A DNA stretch of 64,000 nucleotides from Paralichthys olivaceus (GCF_024713975.1 NC_091095.1:8261501-8325500); one strand, 5' to 3'. Shown: positions 15,301 through 41,038, counted from the stretch's first letter. Program-made: numbers and translations. The notes: generated by a model not told the origin, from the letters alone.

Positions 15301-18300
15301 GTCACTGCTCATACTCTGTTTGTTTGAGGTCCCTTCCTGAATGAGACGATCCCATTAAACCACACAGACAGTAACAGGGCATGCACAGACTGAGGGGCGT
15401 TGCCTGGGGCTCCCAAACGTCATTGAAACGCTGCTGCACAGACAGATTCTGTGCGTCAATGTGCAGGTGGGGGGAAACCTTCTGGTTTCTATTTCTAGTT
15501 TGGCCAATCCCGTTTGAGCAGGCTTTTGCTGCCTGAAGATTGACATTTGAATGAATCTTCTTGCACATGTAGTTAGCTGTCATTAGTGATAAGTCAAAAT
15601 GATGTCTGGACCTAAAAGAACTCCAAAAAGTAACACTGTTTGTGTTTTGTGTGGTCACACATTCGACTTGTGTGACAAACAAAACCAGTCCGACTGCAAA
15701 CAGTGTAGTGTGAATGGAAAATGGAGTCTTGGCCTGACAAAATTATTGGCTGCTGCCCTCAGAGTTTAATTCATCATCAGAAGATAGTTGATGGGCTGAT
15801 ATTGTTGTTGCTCTAACCTGAAGCTGTTAAAAAGAGGCCAACTCATACCGTAAGCTTATGAGATTCTAAATCAGCGAACACCAGCTTTCTTTTAAAAAAA
15901 ATCCAAAGTTTAGTTCAGCTTGACTGACTGTGGTTTACCTAGCTAGTCAGCTGATGAGAAGATAAAAAACATTATTGTGCGATGTTATCCAGACGGGACG
16001 AGATGAGGATTGTTTTGCAACGTCAGATTTTTATTCAATGATTATACAATTCATTGAATCGTTTCCACAACTTTGTAAAAAATGTACAATTAAAATCTCA
16101 CTCAACGTAGCCAAACCAGACTCATGTAAACATCAGTTAGGACAAATATCACATACAGACAGCATCGCTTCATATCGGCATCTATGATTGAATGATATCA
16201 CAATTAATTTTGGTCAAACTTTCATAAAACTATTTTCTTATTCTCCAGAGGGGCAGCTGAGTCAAAGGTAAACAGGCAGTATCTTTAGCCCTGAGCTGTA
16301 CGCGTGGATGGCATCAGGTGATCTCTCCTACCTTGGTTGAGGATTAAGGCGGGGGCATAGATGACGATCCCAGTGTAAAGCAGCTGAGAAAAGTAAACAC
16401 AAAAAAAATCAGCAAACACTGTGAAGCGATGCATCAGGTTTAACCCTGTGGAAATGTTTGATGTTTGGTTATTGAGAAATGAATTAACTGGCCTGGAGTC
16501 TGATTCTGAGCCATGGCTAATCTTTATATTAAAAAAGGTTTTGGGAACATGACATCGTTTGAAGATTTTCTTTGACAACACTGAGTAACAGAGAGCACAA
16601 GGTCTGTCTTACCGTTGCAATAAGAAACTGGATGCTTCCGAACAGCTGCATCCCTCTGCCAAATCTCATCTTCAGATACTGTGACAGGCAGACAGCTGGA
16701 GTTAAAACACATCAGAGTATCTCTGCACACGTCCCTCCTCACCTCCTATATTCACATCCTCTGATGACCCACAGGTGCATTTCTACATTTTGTCCGATAA
16801 TCCTGTTTCTACTTCAATGCTGTGATGGCTCAGAAACATTTACTCTTACTGGAGGTATTTTGGGGCCTCATTAGTTTGTGTTTAGTTTGTTTAAAAACTC
16901 AATACCCCTTCACTTTGTTTAATTTTCCACTGCCTTCAAAAACATATTCTCTTATTCCTCTGATAATTCTGTAGAAGGCCATTCTTCAATCTTTGTAAAC
17001 ACTCAACCAAAATGTATATTTCTTCAGGGTTAAAGGTACTGTGTGTTATCTAGTATTAAAGTTGTATGTTGCAGCTGAACACCCCTCACCCTCTCCTTCC
17101 AAACATGAAAAAGAAACTGTGGTAGCTTCAGTTGTCATAAAAATTCAAAAGGTTTTAGTTTGTTCAGTCTGGACTAATGTAAAAAACATGGGGGCCTCCG
17201 TAGAGGGTCCCCTCGATGTAAATACAAAGTATTTGAATATAAAGGGCCTTTTCTGGGGTAAAGAAAATTACAATTCATACAATTTAGATGAATTGAACTA
17301 GTGAAAACATCATGAGAATTATTCTACATTCCATTTCTGCCAATAGTTCCCTTTCACCTAAATCTTACCTGCAGCCTTACGTTGCAATTTCCTGTGATGA
17401 TGATTTCATGACCTTATCAGTTCTTGGTCATGAGATTTAATGACTAAACTGATCATAATCATGATTGACATTCAAACCGATCATAATAGCGATCATAATT
17501 GATCATCATATTAATTTTAGATTTTGACATATGCATGCCATATTAATAGTCCTAATCATAGACAAGTAATGTTATTAAACTCTTAATAAAGTGAAAATGT
17601 TTCCTCATAATGCCGGGAATGCTCTTCGTGTAGTCTCTTAGTTTAAGACCAAGATTAATTTATGTCACCTTCAGATTTTGAAATGCTTTCACCTGTACTC
17701 GCACTCAAATAGCCCCCGCTTCTCCTTTGATTTGCTCTGCTTGTGCTCAAACTGTGCATTTGCACTCAGATAATTTGTTGCTTGGACAGATTCCCTGGGC
17801 TCCCGCCTTAGTTCTTCTTCAGCACAAGCAGAGCAAATCTGAGCACAAATGCCTGCACTCACACAAATTTGTGTGAGCCTGCACTCTTTCATAAAGATCA
17901 GTAAAAAAAAGTATTCTTTGTAATAGGCAGTGACAGTTTGACAATAACTGGAAGCTCATTAAGACCTGATTGGTGCTGGTGATGCCCAGTCGAAAGAAAA
18001 TGGGCAGGAAGAGGTACGCCGTCAGCAGGGAGTTGATACTTTGTCCGAGGCACATGTAGAGGAACTTGAAGCCATAGCGGGACGCCTCGGCAGGGACACC
18101 CAGAACCTGGACTGCTGACATAAAACTGGCGCAGAGTGACAGCCCCACAGGCACGGCTGGCATACTCCGACCACCGGTGAAGAACTCATCAGCACTCCTT
18201 GACCTCTTCCTCAAGGCCTGAAAGAGACCTATGGCCATAGAGATGAGCAACATGGTGGCAAAGACAGCGTAGTCCGCCAGGACAAAGTTGACTGGTTCAC

Positions 18301-18319
18301 TGGCAGACTGATCCTCCAT
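9323..18319 (-). CDS. slc5a5: Sodium/iodide cotransporter (NIS), complete
   Basis: Plasma-membrane Na+/I- symporter that feeds iodide into thyroid follicles. Fifteen coding exons: 17966-18319, 16613-16678, 16332-16383, 15171-15238, 14410-14564, 13894-14034, 12710-12839, 12405-12493, 11738-11850, 11558-11628, 11188-11274, 10710-10912, 10522-10619, 10161-10246, 9323-9394. They sum to 1785 bases, exactly 595 codons (594 aa; human 643). Diagnostic stretches: [87 protein letters not shown] and [18 protein letters not shown]. The Ser-Thr pair in SGTLST, in the region implicated in sodium binding, is conserved across the exon 8/9 junction. The tail ([11 protein letters not shown]) is recognisable but ends early. 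Intron 4 uses a GC donor. The exon 12 donor was chosen (GTCAGT) because the adjacent GTGAG breaks the frame. A noncoding first exon probably lies at 19042-19110. The gene is adjacent to jak3, as in human. Confidence 0.95.
9800..10060. repeat. Copy of the 'CCACCAAGGC...CTGTCCC' dispersed repeat
   Basis: Contains CACCACCAAGGCCCAACTGTCCCC preceded by a GATGGAAGGATG(C)GATAGAATG block. Related words occur at about 38300-38420 and 63400-63500, marking one decayed dispersed family. It lies between the last slc5a5 exons. Confidence 0.55.
11925..12300. mobile_element. MITE-like repeat in slc5a5 intron 8
   Basis: Shares CATCTTGATTGCCCCTAGTGG, CTCACCTCCTCCATGTTAGTACACGT and the downstream ATGATTGACAGTTGA...TTGTGATTGG block with the copy at 12905-13320. 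It is interrupted by an AT-dinucleotide stretch near 12167-12190. Confidence 0.6.
12905..13320. mobile_element. MITE-like repeat in slc5a5 intron 6, ends preserved
   Basis: The left end has TATTATAAAGGTGGACGAC and the right end is the imperfect reverse complement (CGTCGTCCATCTTTACTTACAG), so terminal inverted repeats are still visible. The interior carries CCCCTAGTGGCTGGCTGCAG and a GGCCGAGCACGTGTATCGGC block. It is non-coding. Confidence 0.65.
13440..13845. repeat. Unclassified ~400-bp dispersed repeat, copy A
   Basis: Matches the reverse complement of 24455-24840 over most of its length: GGACTTTCATATnTAACTCAGATGC, TTAACTATCCAATAGGATGC and GATGCATCAAGTCTACATTAAA are shared with small changes. 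There is no coding capacity and no obvious terminal repeats. It lies in slc5a5 intron 6, left of the MITE copy's far end. Confidence 0.65.
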
Positions 18320-18544
18320 TTGATGCCCTCTGCTTTGTTTGCTTCAGTTTGCAGGTGAATTCAAATGTTTGGTGGATCTGTCAGAGGGAATTAAAATCAA
18401 TTAGTCACCAAATGATCAATAGAAACACATGACACCGGCATATCCAGGTGATATCTGTAGTCATTTAGATTTACAAAAAAAATGTAACCATTTAAAATAT
18501 TAAAATTGTTTACATTTTTAAATGTCACAACTTTCCAGTCAGTA

Positions 18545-18650
18545 TCAACTGGGCCCGGATCTAGAAGTGGGCAGGAACCCAATTGGTCAACTTTATTCTG
18601 AGCCATATGAATCTGCCAATCGTGTTTATTTATTTCACCCCTGACAGAAT
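18545..18650 (+). repeat. Short dispersed repeat, copy A
   Basis: Shares GATCTAGAAGTGGGCAGG and TGAATCTGCCAATC...TTTATTT with the reverse complement of about 62265-62400. It is upstream of the first slc5a5 coding exon. Confidence 0.55.
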
Positions 18651-19041
18651 TTCCTGGTTTCTGTATTGCGACTGGACATTGGGTTTAAAAAAAAAAATTA
18701 TCTGATCAAAATGTGTCTTAATTTGAATGAGCTGACATGACACAGAGGACAACCAAGCCTAATTCTTCAGGTGTTCACAGCTCCATCTGTACAAAAGAAA
18801 ACCAGTTTATAAACTTGTATAACATCTTGAGCAGTCTGGATCCGGTCCAGGCATCAATATAGTTTTGTGGTAGGATATCATTGCAGCCAAAACTGGTCAA
18901 GTTATACATCAAGAATTTACAGATTAAACAAACCTTTGTGATTAAAATATAAGAAGGGAAATTAACCAGTTGCCAAAAGTGAATCAAATGACATAATCTT
19001 AGTTTTTTTTTCAGCAGACAATTGTAAAATAATTCACTCAC

Positions 19042-19110
19042 CAGTGCAGCTGCTTCTTCGTTCAACCAAGTTACAAAGGGAGAGAGGAATGTGCTGACTA
19101 CCTGCAGCGA
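19042..19110 (-). other. slc5a5: Probable noncoding first exon of slc5a5
   Basis: On the minus strand a good donor (CACTG followed by GTGAGT) ends at 19042. The first coding exon has a matching acceptor (CTGACAG) just 5' of 18377, giving a short 5'UTR before the ATG at 18319. The upstream limit is a guess. This is inferred from splice motifs only. Confidence 0.4.
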
Positions 19111-19379
19111 GCAAGTGTGTGATCAGCCAACGATCCCTCCCCTCGCCCTCTTCACCCAGTGCTGTAGTCATTAAAGCATTTTACACAAAGAACATGATTA
19201 ACGTTGAGGTGTCATTACACATACAGCGTATGATCCTTTTGTGTGTTCATTAGCACTCTGTCTCTGTGTGTGTGTGCTTATGATTGTTTTATCACATTGC
19301 TTTATCTTCTTCTGCAACAGTTTAAAGGCACCAAAACAGATAATTAGCTCCATCGACTGTTTATCTTAGTTAAGTGTAA

Positions 19380-19812
19380 TGGTTGGACAGGTGAACCCAG
19401 GTGCAGACACAGACAAGGAGACAGGAGTAGGGAAAGGTATTTTATTGCCAGGCTGAACTTTAGGCTGGAGTGATGGGGGGTAAAGGTGGCAGGTCCAGAA
19501 GCTTGTCCCAGGTAAGGGGTGTGAGGCAGGGTTATAGGATAGCAGGTTAGTAGCTAAGGGAAGGAGCAGGGACTGGAGCCAGAACAGGAGGAGCTAGAAG
19601 GGAAATGGAGAACAGGATGAGATCAGGCAATGGCTCAATTCTCTATAGTATACACAATAAATAGCTGGAAGCGTGGCAACACTAACTGGTAGCAGAGACT
19701 ACGGTCTGGCGACGTGGAGGTGGTCAGGAGGAGTATATGTAGATGCTTGATGATAGATGAGGTGCCGCTGGTGAGGCTCTGCTCTGACTCCGGTGCACCT
19801 GCAGGTAATCAC
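19380..19812. repeat. Probable dispersed repeat, GA-rich
   Basis: The stretch GGACAGGTGAACCCAGGTGCAGACAC...GGAGACAGGAGTAGGG...TTTTATTGCCAGGC resembles common fish interspersed sequence bordering the (GAATT)n repeat. A related phrase (GAGAACCCAGGCAGCAG) appears near 24425. The family is not identified. Confidence 0.4.
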
Positions 19813-20150
19813 ACTCAATTCAATTCAATTCAATTTTATTTATATAGCGCCAATTCATAATTTACATTATCTCAAGGCACTTTACATTTAAAGGTCAAGA
19901 CCTTAAAACAATATTAACATAGAGAAACCCAACAGTTCCCACAATGAGCAAGCACAGGCGACTGTGGAGAGGAAAAACTCCCTCATTAACAGGGAGAAAC
20001 CTCTGGCAGAACCAGGCTCAATGTGGGCGGTCATCTGCCTCGACCGGTTGGGGTGAGGAAAGAAAAGTAAGGGGGGAGGAAAGGAGAGATGGGTAGAGAG
20101 CGGGGGAGAGAAGAGAGAGATGAGGTGGAGAGAGAGAGACCGGTAACAAT
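19813..20150 (-). repeat. Dispersed teleost repeat with (GAATT)n tail, copy 2
   Basis: Begins with CAATTCAATTCAATTCAATT and TTTATATAGCGCCAATTCATAA, then CTCAAGGCACTTTACA and GGTCATCTGCCTCGACCGGTTGGGG. It is the inverse orientation of the copy at 1113-1320 and longer. It is followed by a purine-rich GAGAGA tract (about 20090-20140). Confidence 0.8.
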
Positions 20151-20621
20151 TTGGCACCATCAAAATCAAGGCTAACCATAACAATAACAATGTATAGATC
20201 TACAACATGACTAGATATATAAATAAATTGCTAAGTTCTTGTAATAAATGAAGACACTCAGGGAGTGGTAGCAGGTTAGTAGTTCCCAGAACTAGAGGTA
20301 GAGGGCATTGTAGGGGCAGTTCGAGGGGCAGATGTAACAATCTTGATGAATCAACTACTAATAGTTCCCCAAAGGTGGTGGACAGAAATGCATAACCATT
20401 CAATTACTTTCTCTTTAGAAATATTTTACATATCTAGTTAAAATGTTTGTGACTGTTACACTGATGGAAAACTGGCAACTGAAGATGGCAAACTAGTCGT
20501 CAGCTAATCATCAATGAGTACATTTTCATGTTTTCACCCCTGTCCATTTGTTTGTTGGTGCGGGTTACGGGTGGCACTGCTGTACAGTACTCAAAACCAT
20601 GTTCAGAGGCAAGTTCGTTTA

Positions 20622-20955
20622 CTAGAAAAAGGTCAGTACACAAAAAGGCATTTTGTTATACTTGGAGCATTTAGATATGATAGCTCCAATCCCAACACCA
20701 GTAGCATCAACTTCAACCACAAACTGGGACTGTGGATCAGGGAGCACCACAACAGGAGCAGAGACAAAACAATCCTTCGACGGCTTGAAGGTTTTGTCGG
20801 CTTGAGGGTCCACTGAAACGTGGAAGAAGGGGGAAGCTAAAGTCTCTAATAAAATGTCTGTAGAAGTTAACGAACCCCAAGAACCGTTGAACCTCCCTGC
20901 GGTTGGATGGGGATGGCCACTCTGACACGTGGACTTCGCATTTCTCTCCTTTCAC
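20622..20955 (-). mobile_element. Broken Ty3/gypsy-type LTR retrotransposon pol fragment
   Basis: Two overlapping minus-strand frames carry the end of a reverse transcriptase ([19 protein letters not shown], 20737-20955) and the start of the RNase H region (PQSQFVVEVDATGVGIGAI, 20622-20813). The frames are offset, so at least one frameshift separates them, and neither gag, protease, integrase nor LTRs are visible. This is a dead fragment about 330 bases long. Confidence 0.8.
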
Positions 20956-20959
20956 AAAT

Positions 20960-21660
20960 GGTTGATGGTCGAGGAGTCGCTGAAGGACCTGATGGACATT
21001 GACTGTTCGTCAGGAGAGAAGATTATCCAGGTTAACAAAGACAAAGATGTTGAATATTCAAGTGACGAGCTGCTAAGTAAATACCTCAGACAGCAGAAAC
21101 CCAATAATGATGAGTAGGAGAACCATCATTAATTTTGAAGGAGAAGCCCCTGACATGCATGTACCACTAAGGGATAGAGAAAGTGGCTGATATCAAGAAG
21201 TCTTACCAGCGTCTGGGAAGGCTGAAGTGATACAACTACACAAACACAGGTGCCGAGTATGGATAAGAACTACCCAAGTCTCGATTGAACATACCACCGA
21301 AGGTGGTTGAGGACAACAGAGCTAAGATCCTGTGGGAGTTCAGATTCCAGGACATAGTGGTGGTGGACAAAGAACAGAAGAGGGCAATAGTGACAGTAAG
21401 ATCAGGAAAAAGGAGCATGAGAAGTTTGAGAAGTACCAGGGGTTGAAAGAATAAGTAGAACAGGTGTGGAAGGTGAAATCCAACTTGATCCCAGTGGTAG
21501 CAGCTGCATTAGGGCCTGTTACCCCCAAACTGGGAGAGTGGCTCCGTTTCCCAGGTACAACATCTGATGGCTCTGTCAATAAGAGTGCAGTCCTAGGAAC
21601 AGTTAAGATGCTGCGCAGAACCCTCAAACTCCCAAGTCTCTGGTAGACGACCCCAGCTTG
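20960..21660 (+). mobile_element. Broken non-LTR retrotransposon (LINE) 3' coding fragment
   Basis: The most telling part is 21350-21646: a plus-strand frame with DKEQKRAIVTV shifts into KKEHEKFEKYQGLKE, hits a stop, then continues with LGPVTPKLGEWL and KSAVLGTVKMLRRTLKLPSLW before a stop. This resembles the C-terminal end of fish LINE polyproteins, possibly of the restriction-like-endonuclease type. Several stops and shifts show it is dead. The first part (20960-21117) is less certain. Confidence 0.6.
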
Positions 21661-23977
21661 AGAAAGACATACCAGCCCATGTGGGGTGCAAGGGAGATCT
21701 TTTTTTGTATATCCATAAAACAAGTTTAAAAACAACTAAGGATAAATAAAATAACATGAATAAAATAGTTAAACCTCAACTAGAGTCACTTTTTACAGTC
21801 ACTGAGCCTTTAATATATATGCAAAAAAATGTTCAGCATGCTCCTTTAAAACAAAAAAATATAGAAAACAAAAAACATGGAAAGAATAAACGTAAAGGAA
21901 TAAATATATAAATAAGACTGATGAAAGCAGAGTATTAGTAATTATTATAACACATATAGCCAAACATTAAAGTGTGTGCAGTTCAAACCTGATTGGTTTT
22001 CTTACAGCTACAACAGGAAACTGAAAAACCCTGAGCGCTGAACAGGGAAACCACAGATGTCAGCTGCTTCTCTTTTCCTGTCAGATGAGTTGATTTCTGT
22101 TTTTGCATTCACTTTAACAACAACCTACATTTAATGTGAACTAATGATCACATTTAATTCACAAAATCATAATAGCTTCTGCCCAGGAAGTTAAGTTTTC
22201 ATTTTGTTAGTAAGCAGAATTACGTAAAAAAAAAAAAAAACAACATATTTCTTGCAAGGGTAAGATGTGATGCACTATGTGGCTCCAGAAAACAGGCTGA
22301 GGATCCAGAAGTTATGATAAATGTTAAGTCACATTTCCTGTTAAATGGTTAATAGATCCATTTATTATTTCTAGTCGTTGATGTGTAGCATTTTGTAAAG
22401 TTCTTTTTTAGATGAAAATAAGTGGAAATGGTAGAAAGCATTTTGTTTAACACTTGTTCATGTGTTTGCTCTGTAACTGTGCATCAGTTCAGTCTGTGGG
22501 ATGAAAACGGTTGAACAGAGATGACGGGAAACTGTTGTTGCATCTGCTTGTGTAAATCAGGAAATTGAACTTCCTGTCAACACACACAGACACACACACA
22601 CACATACACACAGCGCAAACGCAGAAGTCAAAGAAAAATGCCTGGTTTACAGGAACAAATGATCGAGAGGACTTAAGCCATACAATTGTAAAGGTAACTT
22701 ATTGAAATCAATAACGCGTGATATTGATATACTGTTTAAACATCTATCATTTGAAAAGTGCAAAGCGGTTTTTATATGTCAGAGCGGCTAAGATATGTCA
22801 GAGTTCGATTTTATATTGACAAGAGCCACAATGCAATGTGAGTAATGTGTCGCTTCCATGTTTTAGTGACTGGATATGTTTTAAAAACTATGATGAAACC
22901 TTTGTTTCATAAAGACTTTGTTAAAACTTGTGATAGATGAGTTATATTTTTAACTGAGTTTTGTTTATTTAAATGATCATTTTCTTAGTGAAAATAAACA
23001 GATTGTCAGTTTTATCAAAGCAAACAATGCAAGGTGTTTTAAAATCAAACATGGAAATGTGGATTATGTTTCATTCTAGAGTCTTATGTGTTCCTCTGCC
23101 TGATGTAACTACAGGAACATGATGAGCAGTTCTGTGACACATCATGGAAACCCCCACAAATCTTCATTCAAACATTATTTAGTGTCACAGTGGGAGTTGT
23201 ACTCAATACAAAGTTTGCTGAAAGAAATTATACTTCATCATGACATCTTTATTATCTGTAAATGAGTTATGAAACAATCCCATAACAGTAACAGCCATGA
23301 TGAGTGCTGTGTATTTGCTGTGTAAGTTGGATTTTCTAGGCTCTCTCTATTGTGACTCTGGCTCCTCCTCCTAATGTGTTAGAACACATTTTTTGTGTCT
23401 AATTTTTAAAATCTAATTTGTCCAATTAACTCGTCACAACTTTTATGCATTCATGTCTAATTACAGTTTTATGTTTCATTTTAATGGTCCAAAGACAATT
23501 TATTTTAATTTATTTTATAAAATTTATAAAAATACTTGTCTTCACTGAAATAAAAGCACATCAAACAAATGTTCAATGTAGTGCCAATAGATAATATAAT
23601 ACAGCATATGAGATGATCTGAGAGGAGCCAAAATGTTATTATTTTTAAATCAAATTAAATCAAAAACTCACTTATTCAGGCTTATATGCCGTGTTTTATA
23701 ATTTAGATTTATTTTGTATCATTATTATTTATCTTATTATATTTAGTCAACAATTATATTATGTTGATTATATATCTAAACTCTTGAAAGTTTAACATGC
23801 ATTAGTCTCTAAATTTAAATGTTTAAATTTAAATCCATCTTGAACATTCTGTTTTGTCAATCACCTAAAACGTATTTTCAGTTGCCTTTAATTTGTTTGA
23901 AAGGTGCTCTTTAAATTTCTTTTTATTAATATCTCCTGTAGTTGTTGCTTGTGTTGATGTCGTCATCAGGAGTAACC
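21661..23977. other. jak3 upstream region, noncoding
   Basis: No coding exon is seen before the jak3 start. An interferon-response-like element is at 22017-22026 and a short CA tract lies near 22580-22612. A possible noncoding first exon could end at a GTAAAG|GTAACT donor near 22692, because the first coding exon has its own acceptor (ATCTCCTGTAG) at 23940. From 23440 to 23900 the sequence is very AT-rich. Confidence 0.5.
22017..22026 (+). promoter_or_regulatory. ISRE/IRF-type motif upstream of jak3
   Basis: GAAACTGAAA fits the GAAANNGAAA core bound by IRF proteins and ISGF3. It lies about 2 kb upstream of the jak3 start codon. Relevance is inferred; a single 10-mer can occur by chance. Confidence 0.35.
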
Positions 23978-37459
<13,482 letters not shown>

Positions 37460-38845
37460 CAAGGAGCCATGCTCACTATGAAATGACAAAGTGTCCTTCA
37501 CTGTTTGCCGTGGAAATTCTGTTCAACTATTGACTGGTGATCAGTGTTGGGACTCATAAATCTTCGATAGGCTACTTCCTTAACTCTCAGGTAAAGCTCT
37601 TTTTATGCAACATTTCCTGGTCCAATAAGAAACAAGTTGCTGAGGAAAGAGCATCATAAATTCCAAACTGTTGCATAGTAGGTTACAGAAACATAACCAT
37701 TTTTATTGTGGGTTTCTTAGGTCTTTTGTTGAGATGCTGAGCAAGACAAAGGTTTGACCAGTCACTCCATTGCCTCTTGACAGACATATCAGCCAAGGAC
37801 AAGTTACAACTTCTAATACTTACACAATACATACTTTCTAACAATTGAGTTTATAAATATATCCCCATATTGCCAGATGCAGATTTCTTCATCTGACTCA
37901 AAACTAATTTTGAACAATAGATATTTACCTGGAACTCTTTCTCACACTGGGATTATATCTAAATTATTGGCTGGTTTGTTGTGAAATCTGAATGTGGATA
38001 TTTGAGTGAACGTTTATCAAAAGATAGTTTTTTGTTTGTCTGGGCTCTTTAAACTGATTCATTTCTGTAAAAAAGCTTCAGCTACACTAAAGTTGACCAG
38101 TAAGTCCATAACCATTTAGGATTAAAGTCTTATAACTTATTTTTCATGTTGTTGTAATACATTGTTTTAAAATAACAAACTATTGAAAATATTCAAACTT
38201 TCTGTATTGCTGATAGATTTGCTTATACAATATGTTATATTGTATGTAGTAAAAAATTCCCAAGAACTAATTTTACGCAATCATATTTTCAGATACACAA
38301 AGTAACTAGAATGGCACTCAGTGAAAAGCAGACACCCACAAAGGCCAACAGTCCCCTTAAATTCAATCAAACTGTACCAAATAGCACACATTCATAGACA
38401 TCAGTTCCTCAAACATTCCTGATTTTTCATTACAATCCATTTATTTATTATCTGGCCAATCAGTGAAAATTAAATAAATAAATAAAATAAAAAACAACAC
38501 TATCATTACTATAATGAAGTAAAAAATGACCACTGACCAGGCTCTGCCCACTGACCAGGCTCTGCCCTAATATTTAATGGGTTCTTCCCTGAACCATTCT
38601 GCATCCTTCATAATCCTGCTTTCAAACCAAACTGCAAACAAATGAACAGAGGTTAAAACATTATCTCCTTTTCAGAGGGAACCATTGTGTAACTGGTGTG
38701 AACAAGCTGTGCACAGCTGACCAATCACACAACTCAGTAACTTTTAATTCTTACCCAAGTGAAGAACATTTCAAGTTCTTTTAGCACTGTCTCTAAAGGC
38801 TGTAGTTTGTATATATTCATACATCGTATAGTTGGAGGGAAATAA
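37460..38845. other. jak3 3'UTR and intergenic sequence
   Basis: No gene seen. It holds a decayed dispersed repeat at about 38300-38420, AAATAAA runs near 38466-38490, and a small tandem duplication of a 19-base unit CCACTGACCAGGCTCTGCC near 38529-38567. In human an insulin-like gene (INSL3) occupies the corresponding place next to JAK3; no relaxin-type cysteine pattern was found here. Confidence 0.5.
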
Positions 38846-39025
38846 AACCTTAAAGGGAATGTATGTTCATATTGGAAACGTCTTGCTGTGAATAGGCACA
38901 TCCCCATTGTTGTGTAAATTTGTAACATGTCAATAGGAAGCATGGTAAAGCACTAGGACATTTTGTATGTGGCCGAAGCTGTATAACTAGACAGGTGGAT
39001 GCAACCACCAGTAGGGGGCAGTAGG
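38846..39025 (-). pseudogene. Decayed third b3gnt3-like fragment
   Basis: The plus-strand text AGGACATTTTGTATGTGGCCGAAGCTGTATAACTAGACAGGTGGATG parallels 41301-41341 and 46805-46850 in the two intact genes. The flanking parts also align: AAAGGGAATGTATGTTCATATTGGAAAC with the segment encoding MYIP near 46690, and TGTGTAAAT...CAATAGGAAGC with 46770-46790. This covers the C-terminal region of the enzyme after the DDD motif. Indels destroy the frame, and no full catalytic region is seen. It shows that at least three gene copies once stood in tandem. Confidence 0.7.
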
Positions 39026-41038
39026 AACTTAATCTCTTGAGTGAAGAATGGGAGGCAGAGCACTTTGCTGCCAGGCTCCTCTCCAAGGAAATCAGTTCTC
39101 AATTGTGTTCAGGTCAGACTTAACAGTTCCTTCTTCTATGCTTATAATTAGGTTCGTCAATCAATGATAAAATCTCATCCATTAGTGATGCTGCTGTAGG
39201 CTAAGACTGCTGGGAGAATTCCCATCATGCATTGAGCACCCACCCCCTCATGTATTTTTTTATCACAGAGATATTTCGAAAATGCATCTTTTAACTATAC
39301 TTTATTTTTTGACTATACTATGCGTCATTTCCTGACTTCATGATGTCAATTATCATATGATATCATATGATGGCAAGAAACTTTAGATTGTCTCTATTAT
39401 TTGCTACGTTATCTTGGAAAATGTTTGTTTACCATATTTTTGTTGACCTTTGACCAATCAATTACAACAGTTTATTATCTAGAGATACCCTCTCAAAAAA
39501 TTTTCCACCAAGTTTGGTGAAAATCTGTCCATACTACGCCGGGTAATAGTTCTATCAACCAGCTACAGCAACCGATTTATGTGAATTAAAATGTTGTCTC
39601 TTTACAATAAATGTGATCGTAAATTCTAGACAGTGTCACATCTGCCGGTGATGTACCAGTATGTTGAAAAAAATTCTACTTTTTGGGGGATTTTAGACAG
39701 AACATGTACATTGTGCACCACGGGCAGATAGCATAAGACTTTCAAAAATGTTAGTTTGTTCAAAATATTGAATTCATGATAATATTCATACACATTCATT
39801 TGTTTAGTATGTATATGACAATATAAATTGACATAAATTATGTAATTTAACCAGCAATCTTAACATTAACATTTTCTGTCACAATATTGCTCGAGGTACT
39901 TTTTCACAAAGATGGGTGCTGAAAACCCGACAAAATTAGCTTCTCTCCCATGGCTGCAGTGGCATTTCTATCAATCCATAAAATAAATGCTTGTCCATGC
40001 ATTGAACACCGAGGAGGGGAGTCTGTACATGAAATGGAATTACAGACACAAAACAAAGCTGTGTGGAAATGAGGTGTGAACCTATTTTGATATCACTCAA
40101 TGGGGGCACTACCAGTGCATGTCCTTGGTGCTAATTTGGCAATAAATCAATGAGTTTCTAATCATTCCAAACGTTTTATTTTCTTCAACTGACTTTACGG
40201 CCTTACCACAGGGGGAGGGACCTTTTTCTTATCAAAGGCCAGTCTATTTACATAATATCCTTCATGAGTCATAGTAAATTATAAAACACATATTTTGTAC
40301 ATGTTTTGGTGTCTCAGCCAAAACAATTGATGTTGTTATTTTTAATAATGTTGAACAATGTATTTTTCATTGATGTAAACTTTGTGGTTCACTATCAGTG
40401 ATGTACCTAAATTTCACTTTGGCATAAAAATAAACTTACCTCTCTAAAGTAATGGCTGGAACTGCTTGTCTTTTGCGAGGCGTCTGATGTCAGATAACAG
40501 TGATGATGCTGCTAACATAAAGTTTTAGCCTGAAATTGTTCAAATAAGTCCTAACTTTTGGTGGTGACATGTTTTGCTAGCAGACCAAAGTTCTTGCTTA
40601 GTATTAATCTTGGCAGGAATCATGCAGAAAATGCCTAGTTTGGAAGGAAGTATACGAATTATAAAGTCTATTGTTGTCCCTATGTAAAATATGCTGTTGG
40701 TGTCTCAACCTTAACAGAATTAAACTAGCTGAGTTGATTGGTTGCTTGGCTCTGAAGCATGTAAACCCTGAGGCTTTACTTTTGGCAGATTAAGCTGCTT
40801 CTTTCTCTTGAGCACAAAGGGGTATAAACTGAAATTGCTGCTTGAATTTAATTTATTGTTGTTGCATTTTACATTTTTTGGACCAACAAATCAACTATAT
40901 AGTACTTGGACATCAACAAACATCATGCAAACTGGCAGTTGAAATCTTTTGCTGTGAGGCAAGTAAGATTACTTCTGCAGGTGATGGAAGCAAGGTGTGA
41001 ACATGTACATCACCACCAATAAATTCAACTTCTTACTA
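39026..41038. other. Intergenic sequence, repeats only
   Basis: No coding exon seen. A fragment of the dispersed repeat that contains TTTTCCACCAAGTTTGGTGAAAATCTGTCC lies at about 39420-39560. The rest is AT-rich and includes the 3'UTR of the gene at 41039-42178. Confidence 0.5.

Noticed and set aside
15302-15682. 126-aa minus-strand frame inside slc5a5 intron 3
   Set aside because: No recognised domain and no splice support; probably intronic repeat sequence, though a dead transposon fragment is possible.
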